Of a stretch of 64,000 nucleotides of DNA, positions 33,904-49,719 are shown one piece after another. Within the stretch, counting starts at the first letter, position 1, and each line of letters begins with the position of its first letter. Origin of the DNA: Gorsachius magnificus (lineage: Eukaryota > Chordata > Aves > Pelecaniformes > Ardeidae); NCBI GenBank assembly GCA_034008185.1, contig CM067082.1, forward strand, positions 10,276,984 through 10,340,983, in the 5' to 3' direction. The notes under the pieces were generated by a model. The model saw only the letters and a program-made list of their open reading frames with translations, was not told the DNA's origin and did not search any database. A program made the position numbers and the translations under genes.

Positions 33904-36479
33904 GAAAATTCTACAAAAATGAATATTTTTTCTGAGAAATTAAAATTTGCTGAAATTTTATTTTCTGTTAGGAAAATCAAGACAGATTGTTCCCATTTGG
34001 GTGGGTTTAAAAAAAAAAAAGATATTTTTATTTTGGTGAGAGGAAAAGTAGGGGTTGGATCTGAAATATTTATTTCAATCAACCAATGTTGAACTGTGCA
34101 TTTTGTCTTGGCCCAGTGTCTGCAAGGGTTCAGGGCTGTGCTGTCCCCTGAAGGCAGAACTTCCTGGAGAGTTACTTCACCGTGGTTGAGACTCACCTAT
34201 AACCAAAGTAGTGTGTCATAGGCATCATATGACTGGAAATGCACCAGGGAGAATGTATTCGGGCCCAGAAAAATGCCCACAAGTGAAAAATACAGACTTC
34301 AGGACACCAAATTAAAGATCTCTTCTAAAACTCAATTTAGCATTTGGTGCTTAGTTTCCAGCTGGGGTTAAACCACGACAACGATAAACTAACCCAAAAT
34401 TAGGAACAAAACATTTTGAACTGTATCTGACTAAGTCTGTTGGAACTTTGAAACTGTGTTATTACACACACCTATCTATATAAATATAGATAAAAATACA
34501 TATAATATACTTTTCAGGGTTACAACAGTAATGACAAAATATTTCAATACTGGAACATCTTGAGGAATAGAGAGCCCATTTCCCTTAGTCTTCTATTCTT
34601 TCCCTGTGTCTCTGAAGTAGTGGCTCATTTAAGCAGTTTCTTCTTTAAACAAGGCTGGCAATATCACATTTTAGGTGACTGATTTTCTCAAGCAGCTTGT
34701 TCATGCTTACTTGATCAGTATCCGCAGGCAGTAATCCAGTGACTGCTAGCGTTTTTCTATCTTGAAGACATATATTTCATGGTAAGGGGGATCTGTAGTT
34801 CACATGAATGTAAAAAACATATTACCTGTTAATTCAGATCACATTTTTAAAAGTAAGGATTAAATCCTGTTGAATTTTAATAAATTCATTCTGTGACTTT
34901 CTAGAAAATAGCTCTGATATATGAAGGGGGGAAAAAGCGTGTGCAGGACAATAGTTGTGATGCGGCTTCTGAAAATTTCTAAAAATATGACTGACAAGCT
35001 AAAAATGTGTAGAAAAAATAGAGGAATAATTATTTGTGTAATTCTTCCAGATAACAATTCTAAGAATTCTGAACTCTGTTCTACTTTGATTTAATTCTCC
35101 TTCACTTCTCATAAACTGTCTTAAAGTTTCTTACAGTAGTGTCATGCTTTTTGTGGCTTTCAGTAGTGTTACTGCTACTTTCTATAGTAATGGGTGACAA
35201 TTAAAATTGCTCAAGGTTTGTTTCTACCCCACACACCTTCCACTTCTTAAACTGAAAATAATAGATAATTACAAAGGGTAATTGTATTGACATGTCATAT
35301 GAAGTATGACAGCTTGCCAGATAGGTTCCATAGGGTCTGGTTTTGTCCTTACCTTATTCAGATCAGAAGACCAGTAAATTTAAAGTAACAAAAAAACAAT
35401 ATGAGTTAAAAAAAATGCAGCAAGGAATGTTATGTTCTTCTGTAAGCAATTGCAGAGTAAGAGCCCAATTTTTTATAATTATAAAGGTTATATAAATGCT
35501 TCAAATATACTTGTTCATTACTGTGCATTGTTAAAGGTAAGAAATCAAGTTTCTGCACTCTCAAAATGACCCTTCCAATTCCTCAATACCCCTTACATTT
35601 GTCAGCTCTAATCATGTGTCATTCTAATAACTATAAATGCTTTTGCTATCATTATTCAATATTGTGTAATGACTAAAAGAGCCAGTCATGGAAAGTCACA
35701 CAACTGTGAGCCAAACATTTTATAATCTATGTTTTAGAGACAAGTGAGAGGTACCATCAGACATATGGCACTGTACAAGAAAACAATAATACTCATATGT
35801 AAGGATCTGTTTGGGTTTTGGAGATTTTTAAGAATCCTCTAATGAATATTTGCAGATTTTATGGAATACAAATGTAAAGTTGCTGCTGTATCAGCTTCTA
35901 TCTTGTGGTGGAAAGCAAGAGATGGTTCTGTATTTCCTGATAAGTTTCATATAGATGAGATGAAGTTTTTCCCAGTGAAAGGAGCTTCATTCCTTCATTT
36001 GCCATCATACTTTTTTGTAGAGTGTGATGAGAATAGAAGGTGAAACCACCAAAATCCTACTAGGGGGAAAAGAACTCTTTTTTTGTTGTTGTTTGTGCTA
36101 CTCTGAACTGAATTTTGGGCAGTTAGATGTGATAGTTAGTTTTCCAGATGTTATTATTTTCCAGCAGCCTATGATCTCTTCCTTTTGTGGAGTTTTCGGG
36201 GTTTAAGGACTCTTTGATCTATTTCAGTATTGCTGTGAGGTTTTCCAGTTTGGCAGTCAAAGCCATTTTGCTCTGTCGAAATGTCCGTGTGCCATGTTAT
36301 GCTCTCAATGAATAGCTGTAAATCTGAATTAGCTCCATTGGTTCATTGTCCACAGAAAATATCTCCAGGTGCAAGTTCAGCTTTTACATTAATTGCAATT
36401 CATTCTCTTACTGCACAGGAAGGAAGAGGGTGAAGTGCAGACCTGTATGATGGAAAGACTTTAAGGAACCTGGCCAAAG

Positions 36480-36660
36480 TTTTTCAAAGCCTTTAAGTGA
36501 CTTAACTTCCAGTTTCTGTGTTTCCAAAACTCTATACAATTAAGCTCCTACATCTTTTTTCATTTACTCTCAACAGGACTTTTGAGTAAAATTTTCAGAC
36601 GTGTTTCAGAAAGTTAGGAGATTTAGCCGAATTTTCAAAAGTGACTAATTCATCAAGGAT
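36480..36660. repeat. Possible ancient interspersed repeat relic
   Basis: Phrases such as TTTAAGTGACTTAACTTCC, AATTTTCAGACGTGTTTCAG and GAATTTTCAAAAGTGACTAATT resemble an old repeat often seen in bird and reptile introns ('...AAGTGACTTAGGAGCC...', 'TTTTCAAAAGTGC'). I recognise the wording, not a named consensus. Boundaries are approximate. Confidence 0.35.
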
Positions 36661-39600
36661 CTAATTTTGGTTTTATTATTTTTTATTTTTAAGCACCTGG
36701 AGTTATTAACAAATACACATTAGCATTTTCAATTACAATGAATTTTCTAACTCTAATCACTCTGTTAATAAAGTGAACAGTACTGTGGATGCAAAGGAGA
36801 ATTACTCCAGCAGTCATTGCTAATGATGTTTATGTACTTAACCGTGCGGTAGTATCTATGTGACACCATTTGGAAATCCTAGTATTCTGTGAAACTGAGG
36901 GAACATCTGTGTCAACTTCTTTCCCAATTTTCTTTACAAAATTAGAATTTTGGTGAAGATCTAAAACAGTTCAGAGCTTGGCTTAGTTAAATGAGACTCC
37001 ACTGCTGATGAGTACCAGAAAAAATATATCATAGAAAGATACAAATATCAGAGAAGCAAGCTAGAGAAGGTAGCACAGATGAAATGTGTTGTAAAAACAG
37101 TCTCATCTTACTAGTTATTGATGAAGTCATTAATTTAAATATTTTCTAAAGAAATGTAGATAGCTGCTTGTGTTTAATATATGTAGTTACATCAACCAAC
37201 TAAAAATGGCAGCCATAAATTATTAATTATGAATAAACAACAAACACAAGGTTCTCAGTTTTCTTAAGTCCATTTCATTCCATTCCAAGAATATCACCAC
37301 TTTCCACTCCCTGTTTGAAAGTTTGGGTCAATGTTTTGATTTGATATCTATGTGTTTCAAAAAGGTCGACACCCTGTGTTGTACTTTGTTAATAACCACT
37401 TCAAAACCACTGTCTTCCTTTTTACCTTGATTTTATTGTAAGTACACAGCAGGTAATTCTGCTTTCATCATATCTGGGCAATGAAAATAGAAAATATAAC
37501 TTACTTTCTTAATTAGCTACCGCAAAACTTTCGAAAACAATGAACATGTAATTTCCCTCATTGCGAAAATGCTGTGAAATTGCCCTCAATGAAGAGCAGG
37601 AAGCTGCATTAAACTTCATTTTTATTTCTATTTCTCATCATACAAAATCCCTAAGTTTAAAATGAATGACATATTAAATCCAAGACACATATTGGAACGA
37701 TGACTTTATGAAGAACTGAATTTATAATATACCTCTGGTGTCCTTACCTGCTCTTTCTCCAGCAATTCATCTTTACTTGAAATTTGCCTAACATTTTAAA
37801 CCCTCAAATATTACCATCTAATTATAAAGAGTCTCTCAGATAACTTTGTCTCTCTGCCTCTTCCTCTATCACACATACATATGCTAAGTTATACATATCT
37901 GAAAGCAGTTAGTGTGCAAGGAGGTTAATATTTGACTTACAAAATTTCTTATGGCTGAAGCTGGAAATGGAGGCTTAAAACGACTATGAAGGGAACATCA
38001 CAGAAGTTAAGTAGCTAAATAGATTTAAAAATCAGTCCAGCAATTACCTCTTATCTTGTAATAAGATTGCAACCTCACAGGACTGCTATTCAGAGAAAAC
38101 TCATTTTACTCACAATTAAAAGACTTCTCCTATGTGATGGCCACCCTTCTACTCTCCATCCAAGACCTCTCTAGACCAAGGTGACTAGTGAAGCCCAGAT
38201 AGAGCAATAGGGAAATATGTATGGGAGGCTGCTTTCAAGCTAAGCAACATTGTTAGACTGTATTCTACTAACATGAATAACATGTGGATTGGACTAGTGT
38301 TTAAATAAAATAACATAAGGCCTCTCTGAAACATTTTACTTGCATTATTTCTGGTAGATTTAGAGCACCCGATGATATCTTATGAAAGAAGGATCTTCTC
38401 TGCAGGTGTTTGAGATGACAGGTGAAATTAGTCCAGATCTGTGTGATGCTTATGTTCATCCTCTGGTGAGGTGTTTGTTCTTGTTCTCACTGTAGCAGGT
38501 TCTGCATCATTTGTGAAACAAAAACTCCTTGCCTGGTGTACACAGCTCCCCAGCAAAGCTGCACTGCACTGCTGTGCTAAGTTATTGGGAGGGACTAAGA
38601 CTCAAATCATAAATAAATCCTCCAGTTTTTAAATCCTGAGAAGCCAAACTGAGAAAATTACTCTATTTTAACTCCACACTTGTGCAGTTTCAGTGGAGTT
38701 AGCTAGTGCTGGAAGGTACTAAAGCCACAATGCATTAGTATTTTTAGCTGTATTTTTTACATCCCCCTCCAACACGGTCTTTAGCAAGCAGACCCCTTTC
38801 TCTGCAGGCATCATCTCAAATTCCACTAAAAGAAGGTACTCTTTTATGGAAATAAAACTCCCTCTCAATGTCTTCCCTAAGCTTTATGAATATTTTTGTG
38901 GGTGTCTAGCACACTGGCAGAGAAGATGGAGGTGAAAGCTAGAAGAAGGATCAATTACGACAGAGTTGGTGGCAAACAACCACTGTCTGCCTCTTGTCTT
39001 GCAAGGAGCACTCAGCCTAGAAGGTCCAGGCTGGCATCATACCTAATCCGCCCAGCTTCTGAGGATGCTTCTCATCAAGGTGGGGTGAAGACAGACATCT
39101 GCAAGCATAATTATGCATTTAATCACGTTAGTGGGGAACAAGAAGAAAAACCTTTTCTTCATTACATGGTCTAATGAGAAGAGTCCTCTGTGAGAATATC
39201 CTAGCAGATATTTCATCCTTGCCAGTCCTGCCACTGGCTTACTGGACGCCTACTTTCTAGCCAGCCTCTTCTTCATAGGGGATTCTGCAAACTCAATTAA
39301 AGCTCATTTTGAAAGTTAAAACAGTTTGGATATTATTTAATTAGATTTCCACAAAGGATTTGAGCTCCATCACCCTAAAGAACCGTTTGTCCGGGTGGGA
39401 AGAGGGTTGGGTTTGTTTTTTTTTTTTCTGTGTGCAAACACATTCTATTTTTCCAGTGTGGGTATGAGGGCAGTAGAAGAAGACACTCCTTAGTCCTCAG
39501 AACAGTCTGCTGTTGGCATATTTAGTCTCTCCTGCCTGTTATATGGAAAAACTCTAATCCTGTCTTAATCTCTTTTTCCATTAGAAAACTGTTCCGTTTG

Positions 39601-42600
39601 ACCATTTGTTTCCCTTCTACCTCTACATCCAGAGGATTTTTTTCACACTTTACTCTGCAACAATCCCTATTTCCTACAGCTTTAAGAAGCTCTCTGCAGG
39701 TTGATGAACTCTGGTTTGGTTTGATTTTTTTTTTTTTAAAAAGAAGCTTATACGTTGTGTAGGTTTTATCAAGTTCTTACAGATCTAGATTTTAATCAAC
39801 CATCAGTACTTTGCAACCTCTAAAGTAAGAGCAGATTGGACTGGGATTGGAAAGGACACTTTAAGAGGGTTAAAGAGTACCACGGTACATATCACAAGAC
39901 CAGGCACATTTTCTACATCTTCTTGCCTCAAAACACCCCATCTGCTCAACCCACTTGCAACAGAAAAAACAACATTTTACATGCCAGATTTTAGATGCTG
40001 TCCATTCACATTTGCTGCTGATGTTGTTTCTTATCATTAGAGCATAACCCCTACATTTTGCTTTCAGGTAGAAGTCTAAGGTAAAATTAAGATAAAAAAT
40101 CATCCTCTGCCTTCTCTCCCACTCCTTGGAGTAGTCTGGAGTAGCCACATGGCCTCAAACAGAATAATGAGATTTACAGCCAATGCTAGAAAAACAGACC
40201 CTGAACTGTAATTTATACAGGGGAAAAATAATCCCAAAGATCATCAGGACTTCAGGCACTGGGGTTTTCCTTAAAAGAAATTTGTGAGAAGGAAATCTCT
40301 GCTTTCCCTTTCTAGTAGATGGCTTTTGGATTCACTAGCGATAAAACAACTTTCTGAAAATCTGTGTGAGTTTTTTCATCTCTAAACCAGGCTGTTTAAA
40401 TGCTGTGCTGGTCGATAGCAAACAGGACTGATGGCTCATTGATCAGGTTTTGGTGGCCTGTGCCTCCCATATTCTCAGCTCCTTGCTAAAGAGAGAAGTC
40501 TCTAATAACAAAAAAAAAAAAAAAGCCATTATCACAGCTTCCACTGACAAGCGACCCTTGCTGATTGTCTCAGGGAAGCGGATAAAGGTGAAATGAGTAA
40601 GGGGAATGAAATGGTTTCAGCCCCCTGCAGCAATGAGACACTTCTGCCAGCTGCTCTGCAGTACAGTTATCCTTGCTTAAAAGAAGAACTCCAGGCTCCA
40701 ACTTTGTCAGGCTAGTACCGCTCCTGTGCTCTGAATATACTCACTCATTCTAAGGTCATTTTTCTTCCTTGTTCAGGATCAGAGTTTTTACAGTGGTTTA
40801 TAGGCAGTTTTAGGGAAAGTTTATCCTGACTTTTCTTACTACCCTGAAATGACTGTAGGAAGACTAAAAATGTCCTTACAAGCTTCACAATGAATAGAGA
40901 GACTCTGTGGTCCAGATAATGGTTTTAACTTATCTGACCATGAGCAGTACCACTTCTAATCTAGCCAGAGTCAAGTCACTGATGACATCGCTGTCTTAAT
41001 TTAAGGTAGAATACATTTTGGGGGATTAATGTTTATGAAAAGGCTGAAGGTCTTTCACACCATCACACTACAAGCCTATTAAGAGGGATTTGATTTTCAG
41101 AAAGGGACCATTACTCCTACCTATAGAAACTTCCCAGGGGAAGTTTTATACAGTCTGTGCTGTTTAGTACTGGAGTCTTTTAAGTTTCTGGCAATGTGTA
41201 CTCCTTGTTTTGGACAGAAGAGATGGCCTCCTCGCTCTTTTACATCTTGTTCTGCAGTGATTTAGTCATATGTAGCTGAAAAATAAATGGCATGTGAGCT
41301 TGCTTTCTTCATTTTCCATGTCATTAGCTGCAATAACTAGTACTGAGTAATGTATATTTTGCTGAATTTGCCTAGTAATTTCTGAAACAGCAAAAAAGTA
41401 ACAAAATGGAAAAATAAACATTTAAATGCATAGAAAGTAGAAACAGTGTGAGACAATTATATGAAGATTCAACAGCAGAAGAGTCAAAGCAGTCCTAGAG
41501 AACTGGAAGTATACCAGGGCATAACACTATAGCCATTAAAGTCAGATGGGGCCATTCTGACATTTTAGAACAAAATTGAATTGTAGGACCTGTTTTGCTC
41601 TCATTTTCTATTCCTGTAAAATAAGGAATGGCTTACCGTTATGACATTATGGAATCAATCTCCGGTAGATGTGTCTATCTTTCTCCTGTTCTTAAGGTAT
41701 GGCTCTGTCCTTCCTGTCCAAACTAACTGGAATTTATGGAAGCCAATGTACTAGAAGGCAATACAATCCTTTTTGTTGAAATATGTATCTTTTTTCCACC
41801 TAAATATTTTTCGTCTAGATATTTTTCTTCTCTACAATAGTTTAATACAGAATAAATAAAAAAAAAGATGTCATAATGAGATTTGGAAGAAACAAAATTG
41901 CAAAACTGTAAAATTTGCTTTTCCATGTATTAGATATCTAATGGATTTCTGTAGGGCTGGAGAGTATCACTTGTAAGCATAAATGGTCATGTCAACAAGG
42001 CCAAGATGGTAATACAAATTGCTTTGTAACTCCTGCTTTTCACCGCAGGTCTTTGTCGCACCACTGGGTTTCACAATGGAATGTAAGTCTAGCATGCTCA
42101 TCATTCAGGAGGTAAAAAAGCATGTGTAAGGATCCAGAGGATCTAGGGTTATTATCCATTGCTCTGACTCAATAGGCACTGGCACTGGCAATTTGAGACC
42201 TGTAGTTCCTATTGCCTAAGCTAAAAGAGAGCTCGAATGACAAAGCAGTGTCAGGAGATTGTTTCATGGTGTAGCGTAGCAAATCTAACAGATGGCCACT
42301 GCTGTCAAGGAACGCGGACTTGCTCCCTGCAGCTCTTATCCCCAGATATGTGCTCCCACCCACTCCCGTGCAAGTTAGTGATGTTCATGTGGCCTTATGG
42401 TGAGCTGATTCACTGTGCCTGTGCCATACAGTGCAAGCATCGGCTGCACTTAGTTTCATGATTAATCATGTTACTTTTAAAAATGATGTTATAAATATTT
42501 TTGTAAGTATTTTATGGAGGAATACAATTTTTCACCTAAAAGATAACACACAACAGCAGCAGTAACAGGTACCACACCAAAAAAAAACAATAGGGAGGGT

Positions 42601-45600
42601 TGTTCCACCACTTCCCAGCATGCTACAGAATGAGTTAAGTGTTTATGAAGCCAAAATGATACTGGGAAGGGATGAAAATGCAAACTGGCAGCCCTAAAAT
42701 CAGTCTTCTACTGCTCAGGGAGCACAGGGCAAGCAGGCATTAAGATTGCAATATTCTTACATAGCCAAATGGCTCGTGAGAAAGGCACCTCCTTTGGCAC
42801 CTGGCAATAGACCAATAATCATCAAGCCCTGCCAAGATTTTGTTATGTGGCTTCAGGTACTTGACTCTTCAAACCATTCATTGCCCAAACAAAGCAAAGG
42901 ACCAGCAGTATCTTGCAGTCCTTCCCTTCATCATGTGCTACATATATTGTCTCATGCTGTTCTGGACAATAGTATTGAGGAAACAATTGGATTAAAAGTC
43001 CTTCCTACAAGAAGCGTGTAGAAGCAACTTTTTCCTCCTCACATTATCACAAACTTTATAATATTTCTCAGTTAACAACTAATTAGACACTATTACAAAA
43101 AATCATGGCACTCATAAACACTGGGTTATCAGTTTGGATGAGACCTTAGTTATTTTTCATAGCCAATAGCTAAACAAAAAGAGACTCCAAAACCTCCTAT
43201 GTGATCTGGCCTTGTTTCTCTTTGAGAACAGCAGATGCCTAAACAGAACTTGAAGCCAAGTTTGCGATGAGTGGGAATGGTCGCCTGAAATGAAATAAAA
43301 GAAAGTTGATATAGCTCATACAGCATATTGCAGCAGTAAGTAGTAAAAACTAACAGGCAACCTCATAACCCCATAAGTCTGAACATGTTAGATATTGCAG
43401 TTCCTTCCACATTTTTTAATTACTTGCCATTGTCTCAGTAAGGCACAAGAAAGAACAGCTGCAAATAGAATGTCCATTGTGCACTAAGTAAGGATGAAGA
43501 AATTTCCCTTCAGAGCTGTTCATCATAATGAGAGGTGCTAATTCCCATTTTCTAGAGTGGCATCTACAATAATTACATCTATTCTGAACATTGTCAGGTT
43601 TTCAGTAGAAAACAATACCGGTTTTATTTACTTCCCTTAAATGTAACAAGAGCTCGTGTGCTCCGGAAAAGCTAAAACCACTGCTCCTAAAAGCCCTTTT
43701 TTCATCCTATTAAGTTCAGTGCTTAAAATAATAAAGCCTCTATGATATTAATTATAAATGTTGTTAAAGCCAAGCTTGATGGGTGGGTCTCGCAAAATGA
43801 TTCTTAAAAATCAAGATGGGAAGTGTGGAGCAATTTGTTTAGAGTCTCTGCCAAGTTAAGCATTTCTGGTATATGTCCACTCCACTCTTACAGAATTGTT
43901 TTGGGAATAGCCATAAGCAACTTGCTATGCGATCCACAGATTTCTGCCTGCAAGATATATGTAGGTTCACCCATCTGAAAGTATGGGTAGAGGAGGTTTT
44001 TCATCACTCAGCAGAGCCAACCTTGATAAAGATGTTGAGAAACAAAGGGAAATCCAGGGAAGTATAGGCAGCATTTTGTCATTTGCTGTGTACCACCTAA
44101 GTGGAGCTGGCGCAGGGACTTTCAGCAGACCCTGCAGGGTGATGCCCTCACATGATCTGCAGGGAACCTTGGGGAGTTTGACCTTCCTCTTGGCAACACC
44201 CTGCAGGCCACAGGTTGCTTGTTGATGTTTTGCTTTGGTTGCTATTTTGTTTTCTTTGAACATCACCAGTGGAAAGGTCTTCAGTTCAGCTTTTATTCAG
44301 AAGACTGAGACCTTGTGCACTGGTTAATTGACTCTTCTCAAAAAATGTTCCAGAGGTTGTTATTTACTCATCATGGACACATCCCATTTTTCCACGGATG
44401 TGCCTAGTTACATTTGTGCAATTGTAAGCACTATTGCTACCCCCTGATTACAGCATGAAGCACACAAGGGATCACTTCGCACAGACCACAGAGAAGTTGT
44501 TCAACAAAGAATGCCTATTGCAGATGCATAAAACAAGAAGTGGGCATTAGAGAAAGTATCAATGTTACAGTCTTGGGACTTTAAGCAGACATATGTGACT
44601 CATAAAGTTAATTTGCTTTATCACTGCAGGATTTATTTCACTGTTCCTAATTTTTTCTGGAAGGATCAGGTTGGATAGGAGTCAGCTTTCTATTTAGACA
44701 CCTCCTAAACTAGTTTACTGCATGGTCTTTACACCCCTGAGTTTCCCCTACAGTCATCTGAGATCTAGTCAATACAGACAATGAAGTCCAGAGAGACCTG
44801 TAGTGACACCAAAGTAGTCATTTACATCTGATCTGTTGAGTATATCTCCAGATTCACTGGATAAAGTGGAAGCTTAGGCACACCTACACTGTAGTCGCCA
44901 AAATTCAGGTGTCTGAAACCAGACCTAAATTCTACCATCAGTTTGTTACATTCAGTGATTTCTACTGGTCTTTTTTCTTTTACTTTGTTATTCTTTGGGT
45001 TAAAGCTTCTTTTTTCATTTATTTACTCTAAACTCTGACTGCTCCATCTTAAAGACTGGGGCTGATTCATGTCATGAATGGTTAATAGATCACCAGCTGT
45101 TTTATAACATCCTTCTGTTGCCATCTTCATTCTTTTGTGTCTTTTCTCTTGAACAAATATATCTCTGTTCCTTTTCAAACCACTTACCACTACCGCTGCT
45201 CACCTTTGAATTGTCTCCACTTAGCCGATTGCTCAACTAGGAAGCTTTCAACAAAGCTGGATAATGTGGTTTCATTCACCCTAGAGTTCATGACACTTCT
45301 TTATTAGGCCTTTCTCCGAAAAAGAGAAGATGTTTTTTTCTCATGTTCCCTCCCTCTCTGAAAATGCCTTCCAGGAGAGACTGATTAGAAATGTGAGGAC
45401 TCTTTAATCATGCAAATAGTAAGGTACAGAAGACTATAAAAACCCCTTGCAATTTTCTTCTATGTGATTTGCTACTGCTCTTTTGCACACAACCTCCACA
45501 CATTTGCGCTGTTCTTCTGTGCCACTATATCTAAATCTGTGAAAGGGGAATATTAATATTTAACTAGTTTAAAGGGGAGTTATGTGGCAAGGATCTTTAT

Positions 45601-48600
45601 ATGAAGGGGACAGTGACCTGACATTCTTTCTTGGATAGCTGAAAATCATTTTTAACTGCTGGATTGAAGAAAAGTGATGTGAAAGGCCTGTCAAGAGGGA
45701 AACATCCTGGTCCACAGAACATTACCATCAGCTGTAGGAAAAGAAAGGATGAACATGTTCTACACTAGAGTCCATCTCTCAGTGCTCAATTTCTGGAAGG
45801 GTCCTGGTTCAGCATCCCCATCACCCTGTCAGCCTGGAGTGGTGTAAGAGCAGCTTGGAACAGCAAAGGGCAGTTGGTGCCTTTAGAGGGAAGAATTTTC
45901 TGTCCTTTGAACGTTTCAGCACCAGAAAATTGACTGGTGGCTGGAGTGCTTCATAAAAATTTATATAGACACACACTCACACACATGCACACTTATACGT
46001 TATTTTTCTTGTAGTATTTCTCTATAGCATGACACACATAATACAAAATAGTGACATGAGCTGCATCTGTGCTTTCACTTGTGATCCTGACAAGAGCTCT
46101 TCACATGCTACAGTATTAATAGAGGAGGACTGCAGCAGAAGCATACTAATTAACCTCTGTTTTTATGGATCATTGCCAGGTCTTATTTGCAGCCCAGAAC
46201 GTTTAACTTACCTTAATGAGTAGCATGAAGGTTAAGATATCAAATGTGCTGGGCACATTTTTCTTGTCTTAGTGAACATGTGCCAATTGAACTATGTTTT
46301 ATTTTAAATAAACATTCTAAAGCCATTGCTTGATACCTTCTTAAATGAATGTAAGCAAGGAACACAAGCTTTCCTTGTTGTGAAAAAAAGTACTTTCTCC
46401 ATTTTAGCCATATGTCTATGAAGAAACGGTCTTCTTAATGTTCTCTTATCACAGATTTCATAAGCAGTTCAATAATAACCAGGATTTCTGTTTGCTTTCT
46501 TTCATGTTCTTTTCTTTTCGCATTTGTATTCCTCTTTGTCTTCCTACAAGGATAAGGTAGGAAATAGCATATTTCTTTTTACAGTGAAAAGTATCTTCAC
46601 AGGAACTCATCGAACACTTTAATCACATGGCTCCCTGAAAGACTGATCTGATTTATTCAAAGGAAGGATTTATTATATGGTCATATTGAGCAATGTATCT
46701 TAATAGTGAAGGAATATGAAAATATATAACCTAAGTGCCTTCTTTTATAGGAGGCTGAAGGATGCAAAATATCAGAAATATTTCTGGTTTCTGGAATATC
46801 AATCAGCAGCTGTTCCCAAACATGCCATCTTAAGATGCCATGGGACATTAACTTGAGAGTGGCACTACCTTAGGGCTAGACATTCCTGTGAAAACCTGGG
46901 TTTTCAGAAGTGTAAAGGACCTCCTGAGGGACTGGTTTTCTTCTGCTGTCACAAGCACCACATCCAGTGTTTACATATCAGAATAAGAGTGGAGTATAAC
47001 AGAATTCCCGGGTGGGAAGGGTGGAAAAAAGTCAAGACGATGCAGATGTGCTAAAATTAGTACAACCTGTATGGGAAAACAGAAGGTCTGAGCTGGGCTT
47101 TTTACCAGAATACAGGATGAGCTCACTGCATGATAGCTCACTGCCTGCTCTATATCAGCTTTCACTGCCTGGTATAATATTTTTTTTTCCCCTCTCTCTC
47201 TTGAAGGCAGCTCTTGATTTAGTAAAGGTTTGTAGAAAAGGTGGATTAAGGATTAGTAGAGTCTCGGTTCTCTCATCTTCTATGTTAGCATGTTATCAGG
47301 GCAGGAACCAAGGAGAAAGCTGCCATCTCAGAGTGGAGCGTTACAAACTCCAGCAGAAGCTATTAGCAGCGTGTGTTTTGCCTTCTTAAGTAAACGTACA
47401 GTTGACCTCAGCTGGGGCTGCCATCTAGACAAATGAAGGTGTTTACCCACAATGTGTTTCCAGCGTAGCTGAGGACTGTTTGCTAACTACTGATGAAGAC
47501 TGCTCAGAGTGGGAATTCTTCGTGATCTTCACCACAAAAGTTGTAAGTTAGAAAAGATATTGCCTCCTATTGAATGCTGCGGAGGGGTTCCTTCAGTTTA
47601 TCAGACGTTTCATCTATGGCTACATTTCACCCACAGCATCTAATCCTGCTGGCATCAAACCCAGCATTTTCATGATGGTTTTGCCTTTCTCTCTTATTCC
47701 ACCTATCAGAGAGCTTTGCTCTGTCTTGTTCTCTCTGAGTAATTTCTTTTCCCTGAATAAGGGACATACCCCACAGACTGGATAACATTAGTTTATGTTA
47801 TATTCTCCTAATATCAAGTTGCCTCGCAACAACAAGATTAGTTTCTCTGGCAGAAAACAGAAAGGGCGTGTAACATGTTTAATCTTCCACAAGAAAACTG
47901 ATATCACAGGGAGGAACTGAAGCCAGGACTCCTAGGTGCTACGTACTTTTGTACTTGTGAAGAGTGGCTCAGTCTTCATCCTTAAATATCATCTCGCTGG
48001 AGAGTGCTAAAACAACCATGGGAGTAACCAGCTGCAGCCAGAAAGAAAGCTAAGCAGTGCCAAGCTAAATGCCATTATACCATTATGGTGATAGGAGAAC
48101 CTGAAAGCTCAGAATCAAAATGCTTCCCTTTTGTAAGATTTAGGATTTCAAAGTCAAGAAGCATTGTTTTGCCTGTGGAGTGTATTTTCACTTGTATTTA
48201 CTGTATAGTACTCAGTAGGGATGGTGCTCTCCTTACAGATAGTTCAAGAATTAACCATATTCTTCTAAATAAACCTAAAATTGCCTTTTATCTTCATAGT
48301 TGTCCTGAATGTGACCAAAATAGACCTTTAGGAGACCTAAACTCTTCTGAGGTCTGAGAGGTGAGGTACAAACAGAAGAAAAAACTGCTCCTAATGTAAG
48401 GAATAAGTAAGAAATATACATAGAAAATGCAAATGTTGTATAAGTTAGGGTCTTCAGTCCGAGTTAAGACAATAGGAATCAAAGAAAATGGCCATTGCCA
48501 AGAAGTAGTGGCAAGAATTAATTTTTCACCTGTCTGGCTAGAACAAGACACAAAGCAAGACCAGGCTGGCTTAGCTGACCAAAAAAATATCAGAAATTAA

Positions 48601-49719
48601 TGCTAAGATTTAGATCAAGCCTGCCTAGAAATGATCATAAACAAACCCCATCTATTTACCATGTTTATGATAACTTAGCTTCATACTAGTAATTAAACAT
48701 TATAAGATGGGCCCTGTCCTACAACAGGGCTCATCTGAAATGGAACTTTTGTCCTACTTTGCAGCTCCTTCTCGGTTAAGAATTTCTTGATAAGAGTGGT
48801 GATGAAGCATTTGTTTCTTTACAGTTTAAAAGCTTGAGTAAGGCTTAGTCCTAAAGAGCTGCAATCTATTAGAATTTCTAAACATCCTAAAAATTGTAAA
48901 GCTATTTCCAGGATTCATGCTTTTTCTTATCAAATATTTATAGGAAATTATTTTGAATGACTTATTTTATGCCAGATTCAAATTTTCAGTAAAGATATTT
49001 TAAAACCTTTGGACATTTTCTTTTCTGAAACTGATTTCTTGGTATCTTTTTGCTCCCACTTCATGTCTGGGTTCAACACTGATCTCAATTCCCAGATCTG
49101 CAAAGGGCTTTCCTTAAAGTGCATTGGGTGGGGTGGAGCGGTATGGAGAAAGGGTTTATGGAAATAGCTGCCTTTCCTAAGCATGAAAGGGAATAATTGG
49201 TCTGGAATCCACCTCCACCCCCCATATGTCTTGGTATTATAATAAGTGCTTTCTCCACATTAGTATCATTAAACTGCTTTGAAAATAGAAGAGGAGATTT
49301 GCACTGCACTGTATTTCTTCTGTGGGCATTTCCTGGAAGGACTTTCTTCATCGGTGTCTTCCACTTCTTTACAGTCTCCATATGTGCCTGATTTGGAAGT
49401 TCACATCTGGCTTTCCCTAGACCTATCCCATTCTCCAAAATGTCATCTGAAATTTAGTGATAAGTAGCTTACAGAGCTGACATTCTCTTCTTTAGTTCAA
49501 CAGGATTTCACTATTAGCAATCCTGTAAACCAAAAGCTGGTTAATAATTTGGAGCCAGTTCAGTAAAAAACTGCTAGCTTTGCCTCAGAGTGATTTGGAG
49601 TGATAAATTCCAATACTGGACAAATCTGGTTAATCCAGAAAAGACAGACTGAGGGAAAGAGGACACAGTAACAGTATTTCAGTATTGTGACAGGGGCTGG
49701 AAAACAGCAATTTTGTCTA

